Part shown: piece after piece, positions 1-6,784 of the stretch
Position numbering within the stretch: position 1 is the stretch's first letter
Layout of the letters: the number at the start of each line of letters is the position of its first letter
NCBI GenBank assembly: GCA_049522565.1
Contig: JBEKNT010000043.1
Location: 1 to 24,553, forward strand
DNA: 24,553 bases
Source of the DNA: JASHVB01 sp049522565
GTDB lineage: Bacteria > Pseudomonadota > Alphaproteobacteria > Acetobacterales > Acetobacteraceae
Direction of reading: 5' to 3'
Translations under genes and position numbers: made by a program
The notes under the pieces: generated by a model
Seen by the model: only the letters and a program-made list of their open reading frames with translations
Told to the model about the DNA's origin: nothing
Database searches by the model: none

Positions 1-43
1 CCAGCGCAGGCCCCCTCCCGTCCACCCAGCCAACTGAAGGGTC

Positions 44-115
44 CCAAGGGCTCCGCCCTTGGCGGGGCTCCAAGGGGCAGAGCCCCTTGGTGGGGTCCAG
101 GGGCAAAGCCCCTGG
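44..115. repeat. Three tandem short hairpins, 26-27 bp apart
   Basis: Three near-identical perfect inverted repeats follow one another at 44-62 (CCAAGGGC/GCCCTTGG arms, TCC loop), 70-90 (CCAAGGGGC/GCCCCTTGG, AGA loop) and 97-115 (CCAGGGGC/GCCCCTGG, AAA loop), separated by GGGG(C/T)-rich linkers. They lie downstream of the stop codon of the minus-strand gene that ends at 157, so they could act as a transcription end point for it. There is no T-tract, so a classical intrinsic terminator is not shown. The modular layout looks like an intergenic repeat family. Confidence 0.6.
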
Positions 116-156
116 CCTTGCTTCACTCACCGGATTGCCGCGACCGGCATCGCCGC

Positions 157-969
157 TCACTCGGTCGGCTTGCCCCCGGTTTCGGAGGCCCGGCGCTTGC
201 GCGCAGCGGCGGCATATTGGCCACGTGGCCGCACCTCCTGCACATGCGGGCGCACCACGGTGTCGTAATAGTCGTCCCAATCCTCTGGCGTGAGCTGTTT
301 CAGATCGGGCACCAGCTCATAATTGTTAAGCGTGGCGTCGTCGTAGGCGTGGCGTGGTATCGGCTGGACCTGGAGCATGGGAAAGTCGGCATAGAAGTCG
401 ATCGGCACATCGGTCTTGGTCAACCGTATGTTGGTGATCAACGGGCCGAACCAGTGGTCCGTTTCGATGATTCCCTCGAACGGCTCATAGGCGCCGCGGC
501 GGGGCAGGTTGGCGGGCGCGCGCACCATCAGGCTCCAGCCCGGGGCGGTGCGGGCGATGATGCCGGTCCAGATCTGCACCAGCCCGGCCTCCTGGAGAGC
601 GACCAGGAAGGGCGGTGCGTATTCCCGGATCTCCTTTGGCGCCACCGAATCGAACAGGTCGCGAAACCCCGGGAACTGCGCCGACTTCAGCGGCATCCAG
701 TCGGACGCCCCGTCGAACGTCCACATGACGTCGTGGCCGTCCCATTTCAGGCTGAAGCTGATCGGCGGGAAGATGTAGTAGCCGTAGCCGGATGCACTGG
801 TGGACGGCTCGCAATAGCGAAAGGCGCGGGTTGGCAGCGAGCCCGCCGCGGAGCGGTCCGCCCGCTGCGGCAGCCGGCCGGTCGGAACCACTCGATGGAA
901 CACGACCAGCGGTGACTTCCGCGGCGTGGCTTGCTCGGCTTCCGGCGGCGACGAGACGATGGTCGACAC
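157..969 (-). CDS. DUF6065-like protein of unknown function
   Basis: A 270-residue soluble protein with no signal peptide or membrane segment. The start is GTG at 967-969, with AGGA about 10 nt upstream. The first 35 residues are polar and probably disordered. The core runs from about residue 45 (AFRYCEPSTSASGYGYYIFP) to about residue 225. It includes a segment around PGWSLMVRAPAN, then EPFEGIIETDHWFGP, then a PIDFYADFPMLQVQPIPR stretch. That order matches my memory of DUF6065 proteins (aromatic FRYC...GW, then EGI(I/V)ETDW, then a Q.P strand), but this is family recall and not a search. The C-terminus is basic and polar. The gene lies 100 bp downstream of the Cys-repeat gene on the same strand, so the two may be co-transcribed. 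No catalytic motif is visible and the function is unknown. Confidence 0.75.
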   Translation of the reverse strand: MSTIVSSPPEAEQATPRKSPLVVFHRVVPTGRLPQRADRSAAGSLPTRAFRYCEPSTSASGYGYYIFPPISFSLKWDGHDVMWTFDGASDWMPLKSAQFPGFRDLFDSVAPKEIREYAPPFLVALQEAGLVQIWTGIIARTAPGWSLMVRAPANLPRRGAYEPFEGIIETDHWFGPLITNIRLTKTDVPIDFYADFPMLQVQPIPRHAYDDATLNNYELVPDLKQLTPEDWDDYYDTVVRPHVQEVRPRGQYAAAARKRRASETGGKPTE

Positions 970-1069
970 GGCTGGTTATCCTGAGGCAGGGGTGCAGACG
1001 GCAGCGAGCCGGGCAGTGAACTGCCCGGCACACGTCCATCCTAGCAGGGTCGCGGGAGGGTCGTCTTTA

Positions 1070-1639
1070 TTAGCGAGCGACGATCTTCCGACCGGCCGGC
1101 AGCGACGGCGCACAGCCGCCGAGGCGGACCTTGCCGGCATCGGCCGTGGCCAGGGTCGGCGCGCAGCCGCCGAGGCGGACCTTGCCGGCATCGGCCGTGG
1201 CGAGGGTCGGCGCGCAGCCGCCGAGACGGACCTTGCCGGCATCGGCGGTGGCGAGGGTCGGCGCGCAGCCGCCGAGACGGACCTTGCCGGCATCGGCGGT
1301 GGCGAGGGTCGGCGCGCAGCCGCCGAGGCGGACCTTGCCGGCGTCGGCCGTGGCGAGGGTCGGCGCGCAGCCGCCGAGGCGAACCTTGCCGGCATCGGCC
1401 GTGGCGAGGGTCGGCGCACAGCCGCCGAGGCGGACCTTGCCGGCATCGGCGGTGGCGAGGGTCGGCGCGCAGCCACCGAGGCGGACCTTGCCGGCGTCGG
1501 CGGTGGCGAGGGTCGGCGCGCAGCCGCCGAGGCGGACCTTGCCGGCATCGGCCGTGGCGAGGGTCGGCGCACAGCCGCCCAGGCGGACCGTACCGGCGTC
1601 AGCAGTCAGCGCGATGGCAGCAGAGGTTGTGAGAAGCAT
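1070..1639 (-). CDS. Protein of ten 17-residue Cys-containing tandem repeats
   Basis: A 189-residue protein that I do not recognise. The start is ATG at 1637-1639, preceded by an AAGGAAGGG Shine-Dalgarno. An in-frame TGA lies 12 codons upstream and there is no other start between. After a short hydrophobic leader (MLLTTSAAIALT) come ten copies of ADAGKVRLGGCAPTLAT. Copy 1 has T for K, copy 10 changes at its end to SLPAGRKIVAR and the stop, and the interior copies are identical. Each unit carries one Cys, one Lys and one Arg. The DNA units differ at several positions (GAT/GAC, ACC/ACG, CTC/CTG, CGC/CGT, GTC/GTT, GGC/GGT, TGC/TGT), all silent in this frame. The other open frames through the repeat change residues, which is why this frame is chosen. 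ADAG at residues 13-16 could be a signal peptidase site, but the leader lacks a basic N-region. Secretion, metal binding or a solenoid fold are guesses. Confidence 0.72.
   Translation of the reverse strand: MLLTTSAAIALTADAGTVRLGGCAPTLATADAGKVRLGGCAPTLATADAGKVRLGGCAPTLATADAGKVRLGGCAPTLATADAGKVRLGGCAPTLATADAGKVRLGGCAPTLATADAGKVRLGGCAPTLATADAGKVRLGGCAPTLATADAGKVRLGGCAPTLATADAGKVRLGGCAPSLPAGRKIVAR
1106..1603 (-). repeat. 51-bp tandem repeat array, about ten units
   Basis: Nine full 51-bp units plus a shorter tenth one run head to tail inside the Cys-repeat gene. The unit length is a multiple of three, so all frames stay open, and this generates long false reading frames on both strands. Units differ from each other by only a few substitutions and I saw no length variation between them. 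There are no unique spacers, so this is not a CRISPR array. Confidence 0.9.
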
Positions 1640-2076
1640 AGGTCCGACCCTTCCTTCGAGTATCTCGGTTCTGTTTCAGTGCGAGGATCAGTATCCCTCG
1701 CATCAACGTGAGGCAGATGATTCCACATTGAGGATTTTTTATCGTTCATTTAACGTTACCTTGCCGTCAATTCGTGAAATCCGTACTGACGGGTCAAATG
1801 CGCCATTTTGAGGCCGAAAAAAGCGTAAGTACTTTCGGGATACGTTTTGATTTCTGAGATTGGTCGCACATGACTTAGCAGTTGCTGCGGCCGCTGGCTG
1901 CGCTCTCCAATTTGACGCCAGACAACCGACGCAGCATTGACGCCGACCGGCAACACCCGCCGGCACCCCGCCGGGATGACTCCGACAGGCAGGTGCGGAA
2001 CCCGGGCGGTACGGCGTAATCCGGGGCTTGTGCTTACCGCCCGGGTTAACTTTTAGTGCTGGCCGGAGGCACCCCG
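1640..2076. promoter_or_regulatory. AT-richer divergent promoter region
   Basis: A 437-bp stretch between the minus-strand Cys-repeat gene and the plus-strand peptidase. Positions about 1700-1870 are clearly lower in GC than anything around them (runs of T at 1735-1740 and of A at about 1819-1824), as expected for promoters facing both ways. I cannot assign -35/-10 boxes with confidence. It also holds a small inverted repeat at 1681-1701 (GCGAGG/CCTCGC arms) in the presumed 5' leader of the Cys-repeat gene, and the strong inverted repeat at 1999-2047, listed separately. I see no protein-coding gene or tRNA here. Confidence 0.45.
1999..2047. promoter_or_regulatory. 13-bp perfect inverted repeat before the M20 gene
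   Basis: The arms AACCCGGGCGGTA (1999-2011) and TACCGCCCGGGTT (2035-2047) are exact reverse complements separated by 23 nt. The second arm ends 29 nt before the ATG at 2077, so the structure lies in the promoter or 5' leader of the peptidase gene. It could be a two-site operator for a dimeric regulator, or an RNA stem-loop in the leader. There is no U-tract directly after it, so it is not an obvious terminator. Confidence 0.5.
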
Positions 2077-3249
2077 ATGACAGTTGAATCGCAGATCACC
2101 CAATGGCTGGCGACCCAGCACGACGCCATGCTCGCCATGCTGCGCGAGATGGTCGACACCGACAGCGGCAGCTACAACAAGCCTGGCATCGACGCGGTCG
2201 GCGGCGTGGTCCAGCGCTTCCTGGCCGCGCATGACATCCCGGTGGAAGCGATCCGCCAGGCGAAACACGGCGATTGCCTGCGCGCCGCCGTCCCCTGGGA
2301 CGGGCCGGCCGGCAATGCCGGCGGTAACATCGTGTTGATGGGCCATCGCGACACCGTCTTTCCCGACGGCGAGGCAACCCGCCGCCCGTTCACCATCCGC
2401 GACGGCATCGCCTACGGCCCGGGCGTCGCCGACATGAAGGCCGGGCTGGTGATGAACTGCTTCGTCCTGGCCGCCTTCACCAAATTCGGTGGCGCGCCGG
2501 CACCACTGGTGGGGCTGTTCACCGGCGATGAGGAAATCGGCAGCCCGGAAGGCCGGCCGGTGATCGAAGCCGAAGCGCGCCGCGCCCGCGTGGTGTTCAA
2601 CAGCGAACCCGGACGGGTGTCCGGCAATGTCGTCACCGGCCGCAAGGGCGGCGTCTTCATGAGCTTCCGGGTGACCGGCAAGGCGGCCCATTCGGGGGCG
2701 AATTTCGCCGACGGCATCAGCGCCATCGAGGAACTGGCGCGCAAGGTGCAGGCGATCCACGCGCTCACCGACCTGGAGCGCGGCATCACGCTGAATGTCG
2801 GGCTGATCAGCGGCGGTCAAAGCGTCAACACGGTCGCGCCCTGGGCGGAAGGCCAGATCGACCTGCGCTACGTCAACCCGCCCGACAAGGACGACGTCAT
2901 GGCGCGGATCGGCGGGATCATCGAGCGCAGCTTCCTGCCCGGCACAAAGGCGGAACTCACCGTGAAAGGCGAATTCCTGCCATTGACGCAGACGCCGACG
3001 GCGCGACGGCTGTTCGAACTCTATGTCGCGGCCGCAGCCGATACCGGGTTCGCAACCGACGGCGAATTCACCGGTGGCTGCGCGGATTCAGGGTTTACCG
3101 CCGCGGTCGGCGCACCGACGCTGTGTGCCGTCGGCCCGGTCGGCGGCAAGGCGCACAGCCCGGACGAATTCCTCCGCGTCGATAGCCTGGTGCCGCGCGC
3201 CCAGGCCTGCGCGCGAGCGATCCTGCGGCTGCACCAGGCGGGATTGTAG
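2077..3249 (+). CDS. M20-family zinc metallopeptidase (CPG2/ArgE-like)
   Basis: A 390-residue cytoplasmic enzyme, probably a di-zinc peptidase or deacylase that releases amino acids from small peptides or N-acyl amino acids. Family residues visible are H90 and D92 in GHRDTVFPDG, the bridging D119 in GVADMKAG, E152/E153 in FTGDEEIGS (catalytic base plus metal ligand), E177 in NSEPGR, and H360 in KAHSPDEF. The middle part (about 185-295) is the lid or dimerisation domain. Length and motif order match glutamate carboxypeptidase (CPG2)-type M20 proteins. The start is the ATG at 2077, because GGAGG lies 7 nt upstream; the in-frame GTG at 2056 lacks such a site. There is no signal peptide. The gene seems to be monocistronic and ends next to convergent minus-strand DNA. 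The substrate cannot be told from sequence. Confidence 0.92.
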   Translation: MTVESQITQWLATQHDAMLAMLREMVDTDSGSYNKPGIDAVGGVVQRFLAAHDIPVEAIRQAKHGDCLRAAVPWDGPAGNAGGNIVLMGHRDTVFPDGEATRRPFTIRDGIAYGPGVADMKAGLVMNCFVLAAFTKFGGAPAPLVGLFTGDEEIGSPEGRPVIEAEARRARVVFNSEPGRVSGNVVTGRKGGVFMSFRVTGKAAHSGANFADGISAIEELARKVQAIHALTDLERGITLNVGLISGGQSVNTVAPWAEGQIDLRYVNPPDKDDVMARIGGIIERSFLPGTKAELTVKGEFLPLTQTPTARRLFELYVAAAADTGFATDGEFTGGCADSGFTAAVGAPTLCAVGPVGGKAHSPDEFLRVDSLVPRAQACARAILRLHQAGL

Positions 3250-3258
3250 CTGCCCTGC

Positions 3259-3471
3259 TCAGGCAGCGGTCGAATCGCCACCGCCTGGTGCCCCGGCCGC
3301 TTCCGCCCGCCGCCGCTGCCGGCGCCAGCGCGCCAGCAGCGCGTAGCCGGCGGCCAGTTGCCGCCGCGCCGAGGCGACCGAGGCGTCTGACGCCTGTGCC
3401 GCCAGGAGCACGATCAAGCGCGCACGCGCCTCGTCGTCCCGGTCGCCCTGCGTCCTGCTGTCGTCCCGCAT
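3259..3471 (-). CDS. Possible small hypothetical protein
   Basis: A possible 70-residue protein, not recognised. The start would be ATG at 3469-3471 with no convincing Shine-Dalgarno. It begins with a strongly charged Asp/Arg-rich stretch (MRDDSRTQGDRDDEARARL), followed by an Ala-rich segment likely to be helical (VASARRQLAAGYALLARW), a basic patch (RRQRRR) and a Gly/Ala-rich end. The stop is 10 bp from the stop of the convergent peptidase gene. The reading frame continues upstream with Arg-rich, non-protein-like sequence, so the true extent is doubtful. It could be a false frame in GC-rich DNA. Confidence 0.3.
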   Translation of the reverse strand: MRDDSRTQGDRDDEARARLIVLLAAQASDASVASARRQLAAGYALLARWRRQRRRAEAAGAPGGGDSTAA

Positions 3472-3641
3472 CGCCGATGGGTGGTCCCGTCTGCGCAAAC
3501 CCGCATGATCAGGCTTGACGGTAGCGAAAGCCGGCGGCGCGGCGCGCCGCATAAGTCCGCGCCGCATCGGCAAGTGACCGGCGCCGGGGCGACATACCGC
3601 CCGGCCCGCCGGTGCGCTGCGATCGCCGCGGCTTCGGGGCC

Positions 3642-3851
3642 TCAGCGACGCCAGCCGCCGTCGCCATGCCAGCCCCAGCCGCCGCCGAATGCGACGTAGC
3701 CGGGAGCGTAGCCATAGCCGGGCCCATAGCCATAGCCGTAGCCCGGATAGGCGGGTGCCACGACGCAACCGCCCAGCAGCGTGGCGAGGCCGAGCGCGGC
3801 GAGCGCCGGCAGCACGATACGGCGGATGGGGCGGGCGTGGGTTCGGATCAT
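3642..3851 (-). CDS. Small Gly/Tyr-rich lipoprotein
   Basis: A 69-residue predicted lipoprotein. The N-terminus is basic (MIRTHARPIRR), followed by a hydrophobic segment and a lipobox LLGGC, so Cys28 would be lipidated and the protein anchored in a membrane facing the periplasm. The mature part is low-complexity, with GYGYGYGPGYGYAPGY followed by FGGGWGWHGDGGW. Short Gly/Tyr/Trp-rich lipoproteins like this are common in Proteobacteria and have no known function. The start is ATG at 3849-3851 with AGGAG 7-8 nt upstream. It is transcribed away from the FecR/DUF6600 gene at 4033. The two share a 181-bp promoter region and both encode envelope proteins rich in aromatic residues and glycine, so common regulation is plausible but not shown. 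Confidence 0.75.
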   Translation of the reverse strand: MIRTHARPIRRIVLPALAALGLATLLGGCVVAPAYPGYGYGYGPGYGYAPGYVAFGGGWGWHGDGGWRR

Positions 3852-4032
3852 CGGCGGTCTCCTGTGTGGTCTGAACGGACCGTACCCATGAATAGGTACG
3901 TCCCGCGGCGGTTTGATGACCTCATCGAGGCGATGACATGTTGGTGGTATGCCGCAATTGCGGCCTCACTCGTCGCGCTTTCGCCATGTTGCCGGACCAG
4001 ATGACGCCCATTCGGCTCAAAGGAGCGTCCCA
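3852..4032. promoter_or_regulatory. Divergent promoter region with two palindromes
   Basis: The region between the lipoprotein gene and the FecR/DUF6600 gene contains CGTACC/GGTACG arms at 3881-3886 and 3895-3900 with an 8-nt spacer, and a perfect 14-bp palindrome GCCGCAATTGCGGC at 3951-3964. Either could be a dimeric regulator site serving both divergent genes. No promoter hexamers could be assigned with confidence. AAAGGAG at 4018-4024 is the ribosome binding site of the plus-strand gene. Confidence 0.35.
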
Positions 4033-6381
4033 ATGCGCCACCACACCCTGTTCTTCCGCCTGAGCGCCGCCACGGCCGTCGCCGGCCTCGTGCTGGCACA
4101 GGTGATACCCCAGCCCGCCTTGGCGCAACCGGCGCCCCCAAGCGCGGCGCCGGCCGCGCCCGGTCAGCAGGCTGGCGACCCGCCGGAGCGGGCCGGATGG
4201 CTGTCGCAGGTCAACGGCACCGTGTCCTACCACACGCAGGACCAGGACCAGTGGAGTCCGGCCGCGATGAACTATCCGGTCGCGTCTGGCGACGGCTTCT
4301 GGACCGAACCGAACGCCTCGGCGCAGATCATGATCTCCTCCAGCCGCATCGCGCTCGCCGGCGGAACCGAGCTGGACGTGGGCACGCTGGATCCGAATGG
4401 ATTGCAGGCGACCCTGCCACAGGGCGAGGTCTATCTGCATTTGCGCGGCCTCGCGCAGAACGAGGCGTGGTCGGTGCAAACGCCGCGCGGACTGATCACC
4501 TTGTCCGCGGCGGGCCGCTATGACGTCGCCGCCGGCGACACGCAATCGCCCACCACGATCACGGTGTTGGAAGGCTCCGCGCAGGTCTCCGGCCCCGGCC
4601 TGTCGCTCCAGGTGGCGCAGGGTCAGACCGCAACGATCAACGGTACGGATACGTTCCAGGGCACCGTCGGGTCGGCGCAGATGGACGCGTTCCTGACCGC
4701 CATGCAGCAGGCCGAGCAACCGGCGCCGGCGCCGGCCGTCGCGCCGCCGCCGGTGGTGGCGCAGATGCCGGGCGGCGACGACCTCTCCGTCTACGGTAGC
4801 TGGTCGACCTCGGCCGATTACGGCCAGGTCTGGTATCCCCAGGTGGCTGCCGGCTGGGCCCCCTATCGCGATGGCCACTGGGCCTACATCCCGCCCTGGG
4901 GCTGGACCTGGGTCGATGACGCTCCCTGGGGCTTCGCGCCGTTCCACTACGGGCGGTGGTTCCAGGTCGGTGGCCGCTGGGGCTGGACCCCCGGCGAGGT
5001 GGCGTACGACGGCCCGCCGGTCTACGCGCCGGCGCTGGTCGCATTCATTGGCCTCGGTGTCGGGATCGGCATCGGCGCGGCGCTGGCCTCCGGCTCGATC
5101 GGCTGGTGCCCGCTCGGCCCGCGCGAAGCCTACCATCCGTGGTACCACAGCTCTGAGGGCTACCTGCGCTCGGTCAACCGGCGCGAGGTCACCAACATGA
5201 CGGCGATCAACAACCGGAACGTCGCCTTCAACAATTACGCGAACCGCGGCGCGGTGACGGTGGTGCCGGCGCGGGCGATGACGGAGTCGCGCCCGGTGCG
5301 CCAGGTCGCCGAGCATGTCGATCCGCGTACCCTCGCGACGGCACGGCCGCTGGCCGGCACGGCACTGATCCACCCGACCGCGGCGACGGCCGGCATCACG
5401 CCGGGGTTGGCGGCGCGGATGCACCTTGCGCCCGCGCCGGCCGGAACCGCCGCCGCCGCGCGCACCGCGCCGGGTCCGGCGATCCATGCCGGCCCAAGGG
5501 CGGAAGGCCTCGCCGCGCGCCCGGCGCTGCGCAATCCGTCGGAGCACCTGGGCGTCACGCCGGCGCAGGAGCATGGCGGCACGCCGCCCGCCGGAACGAC
5601 GGAACACGCCGCGCCGGGTGAGCACCCGGGTGTCGTGGCTGCGCCCGGCGAGCACCCGGGCGGTGTCGCCGCGCCGGGTGAGCGGCCAGCATTGCGGACG
5701 CCGGCCGAGCGTGAGGCAGGTCCGCCCGGTGCCGCGCCTGGCGGCGAACGCCCGGCGGGCACTCCTGAACACGCGGCGCCGGGCGAGCGGCCCGGTAGCG
5801 TGACCGCGCCGGGCGCGACGCCGGCCTTGCGCACGCCCGCCGAGCGTGAGGGCGGCACTCCGCCGCCGATCGAGCATGCTGCGCCGGGCCGGGAGGGCGA
5901 GACTGGTGCAGCGACACAAGCGGGTGTCGCGCGGCCAGGGGTGCCGGCCGCCGGTCCCGAACGCCCGGCCCCGGGCGCCCCGACCGAACCAGGCCGCCCG
6001 GGCGCGCCGCAAATCGAGCGCCCGGGCGTTGTCGCGCCGCGGCCCGAGGAACGTCCGGCGGCCCCGGCCGTCGAGCAGCATGGCGGCCCGGCTGGGGAGA
6101 CGCACGCACCGGCCGAATTACACGCTGCCCCGACGCCGGAAGTGCACGCTCCGGCACCGGAGGTGCATGCCGCACCGCGGCCGGAAGTGCATGCTCCGAT
6201 GCCGCAGGTACACGCCGCTCCACGCCCCGTCACGCACGCGCCGGCGCCGCAGGTGCATGCCGCCCCTCGGCCGGCGCCGCGTCCCGCGCCGCGCCCGGCC
6301 CCCGCCCCGCGACCCGCAGCGCGTCCGGCGCCGGCGCCGCATCCGGCACCCGCCCAGCATCAGGAGGAGAAGAAGAAGTAG
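4033..6381 (+). CDS. Secreted FecR-domain/DUF6600 protein with long Pro/Ala/His-rich tail
   Basis: A 782-residue exported protein. Residues 1-31 are a clear Sec signal peptide with an ALA|QP cleavage site. Residues about 84-185 look like a FecR domain: a baseline strand, IALAGGTELDVG, a QGEVYLHL segment, SVQTPRGLITLSAAGRYDV, then VLEGSAQV. Residues about 252-325 carry Trp-rich motifs (WAPYRDGHWAYI, GWTWVDDAPWGFAPFHYGRW, GWTPG) that I associate with DUF6600, and WCPLGPREAYHPWY follows at 358-371. A short Gly/Ala-rich hydrophobic segment is at 338-352. From about 480 to the end the sequence is repetitive and low-complexity (EHPG..AAPGE, TPAERE, then PEVHA/PQVHAAPRP), ending in EEKKK. It lacks the membrane anchor of sigma regulators, so a structural or polymer-binding periplasmic role is more likely than iron signalling. 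The start ATG has AAAGGAG 8 nt upstream. Confidence 0.85.
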   Translation: MRHHTLFFRLSAATAVAGLVLAQVIPQPALAQPAPPSAAPAAPGQQAGDPPERAGWLSQVNGTVSYHTQDQDQWSPAAMNYPVASGDGFWTEPNASAQIMISSSRIALAGGTELDVGTLDPNGLQATLPQGEVYLHLRGLAQNEAWSVQTPRGLITLSAAGRYDVAAGDTQSPTTITVLEGSAQVSGPGLSLQVAQGQTATINGTDTFQGTVGSAQMDAFLTAMQQAEQPAPAPAVAPPPVVAQMPGGDDLSVYGSWSTSADYGQVWYPQVAAGWAPYRDGHWAYIPPWGWTWVDDAPWGFAPFHYGRWFQVGGRWGWTPGEVAYDGPPVYAPALVAFIGLGVGIGIGAALASGSIGWCPLGPREAYHPWYHSSEGYLRSVNRREVTNMTAINNRNVAFNNYANRGAVTVVPARAMTESRPVRQVAEHVDPRTLATARPLAGTALIHPTAATAGITPGLAARMHLAPAPAGTAAAARTAPGPAIHAGPRAEGLAARPALRNPSEHLGVTPAQEHGGTPPAGTTEHAAPGEHPGVVAAPGEHPGGVAAPGERPALRTPAEREAGPPGAAPGGERPAGTPEHAAPGERPGSVTAPGATPALRTPAEREGGTPPPIEHAAPGREGETGAATQAGVARPGVPAAGPERPAPGAPTEPGRPGAPQIERPGVVAPRPEERPAAPAVEQHGGPAGETHAPAELHAAPTPEVHAPAPEVHAAPRPEVHAPMPQVHAAPRPVTHAPAPQVHAAPRPAPRPAPRPAPAPRPAARPAPAPHPAPAQHQEEKKK

Positions 6382-6784
6382 CATCGGGCAGGGCAGCATC
6401 TCCGACCGAGCCGGCGTCCGCGGGGGCGGAGGGGAGGACCATCGTTCCTCGTACCGTCGCGCTTTCCGCCATCGCTGGGCTTGCTCCACAGGCATCGGGA
6501 AAAGCGGCCAACGTGCGAATGCTTCCCCGCCCCTTGCGGGAAGCGGGAATGCTGCCCCGCATCCCGCCCTTCCGGCCGGGCATCGCACGTGTCCTGATGC
6601 GCGGGTGGCCCGGCCATCCACGCCGGCAGCGAGCCGTGCATCCGTCGTCATGGCTGGCGCGGTCTCGCACGCCGCCGCGGCGCAGTACGCGCAAACCCGC
6701 AGCATCGCCGGTCCGGCAGGCTCGCTCGCGCAACATTTGGCCGTGTAGCGGCAAACTCCCGACCTGGCCGGTCGTTCTGCCGTG
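6382..6784. other. 403-bp stretch with no supported gene
   Basis: Open frames exist on both strands here, but none has protein-like composition, a ribosome binding site or a recognisable motif. The only structure I see is an imperfect hairpin at about 6523-6546 (GCTTCC-CGC/GCGGGAAGC), similar in style to the palindromic repeats elsewhere in the window. It may be the 3' end of the FecR/DUF6600 transcript plus the promoter of the following gene. Confidence 0.4.

Noticed and set aside
1106..1603. CRISPR-like array
   Set aside because: Units are contiguous 51-bp repeats without unique spacers, and there are no cas genes nearby.
926..1811. Long plus-strand open frames through the 51-bp repeats (GRRAAAEADLAGI... 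and VGAQPPRRTLPASA...)
   Set aside because: They are open only because the repeat length is a multiple of three. Repeat-to-repeat changes alter their residues, they lack convincing ribosome sites, and the minus-strand frame explains the variation as silent.
3922..6233. Large minus-strand open frames opposite the FecR/DUF6600 gene
   Set aside because: Arg/Gly/Ala-rich or Gly/Ser-rich composition without motifs. The plus strand has a signal peptide, recognisable domains and a good ribosome site.
6382..6784. Possible small gene after the FecR/DUF6600 gene
   Set aside because: Neither strand shows a frame with protein-like composition, start signal or motif.
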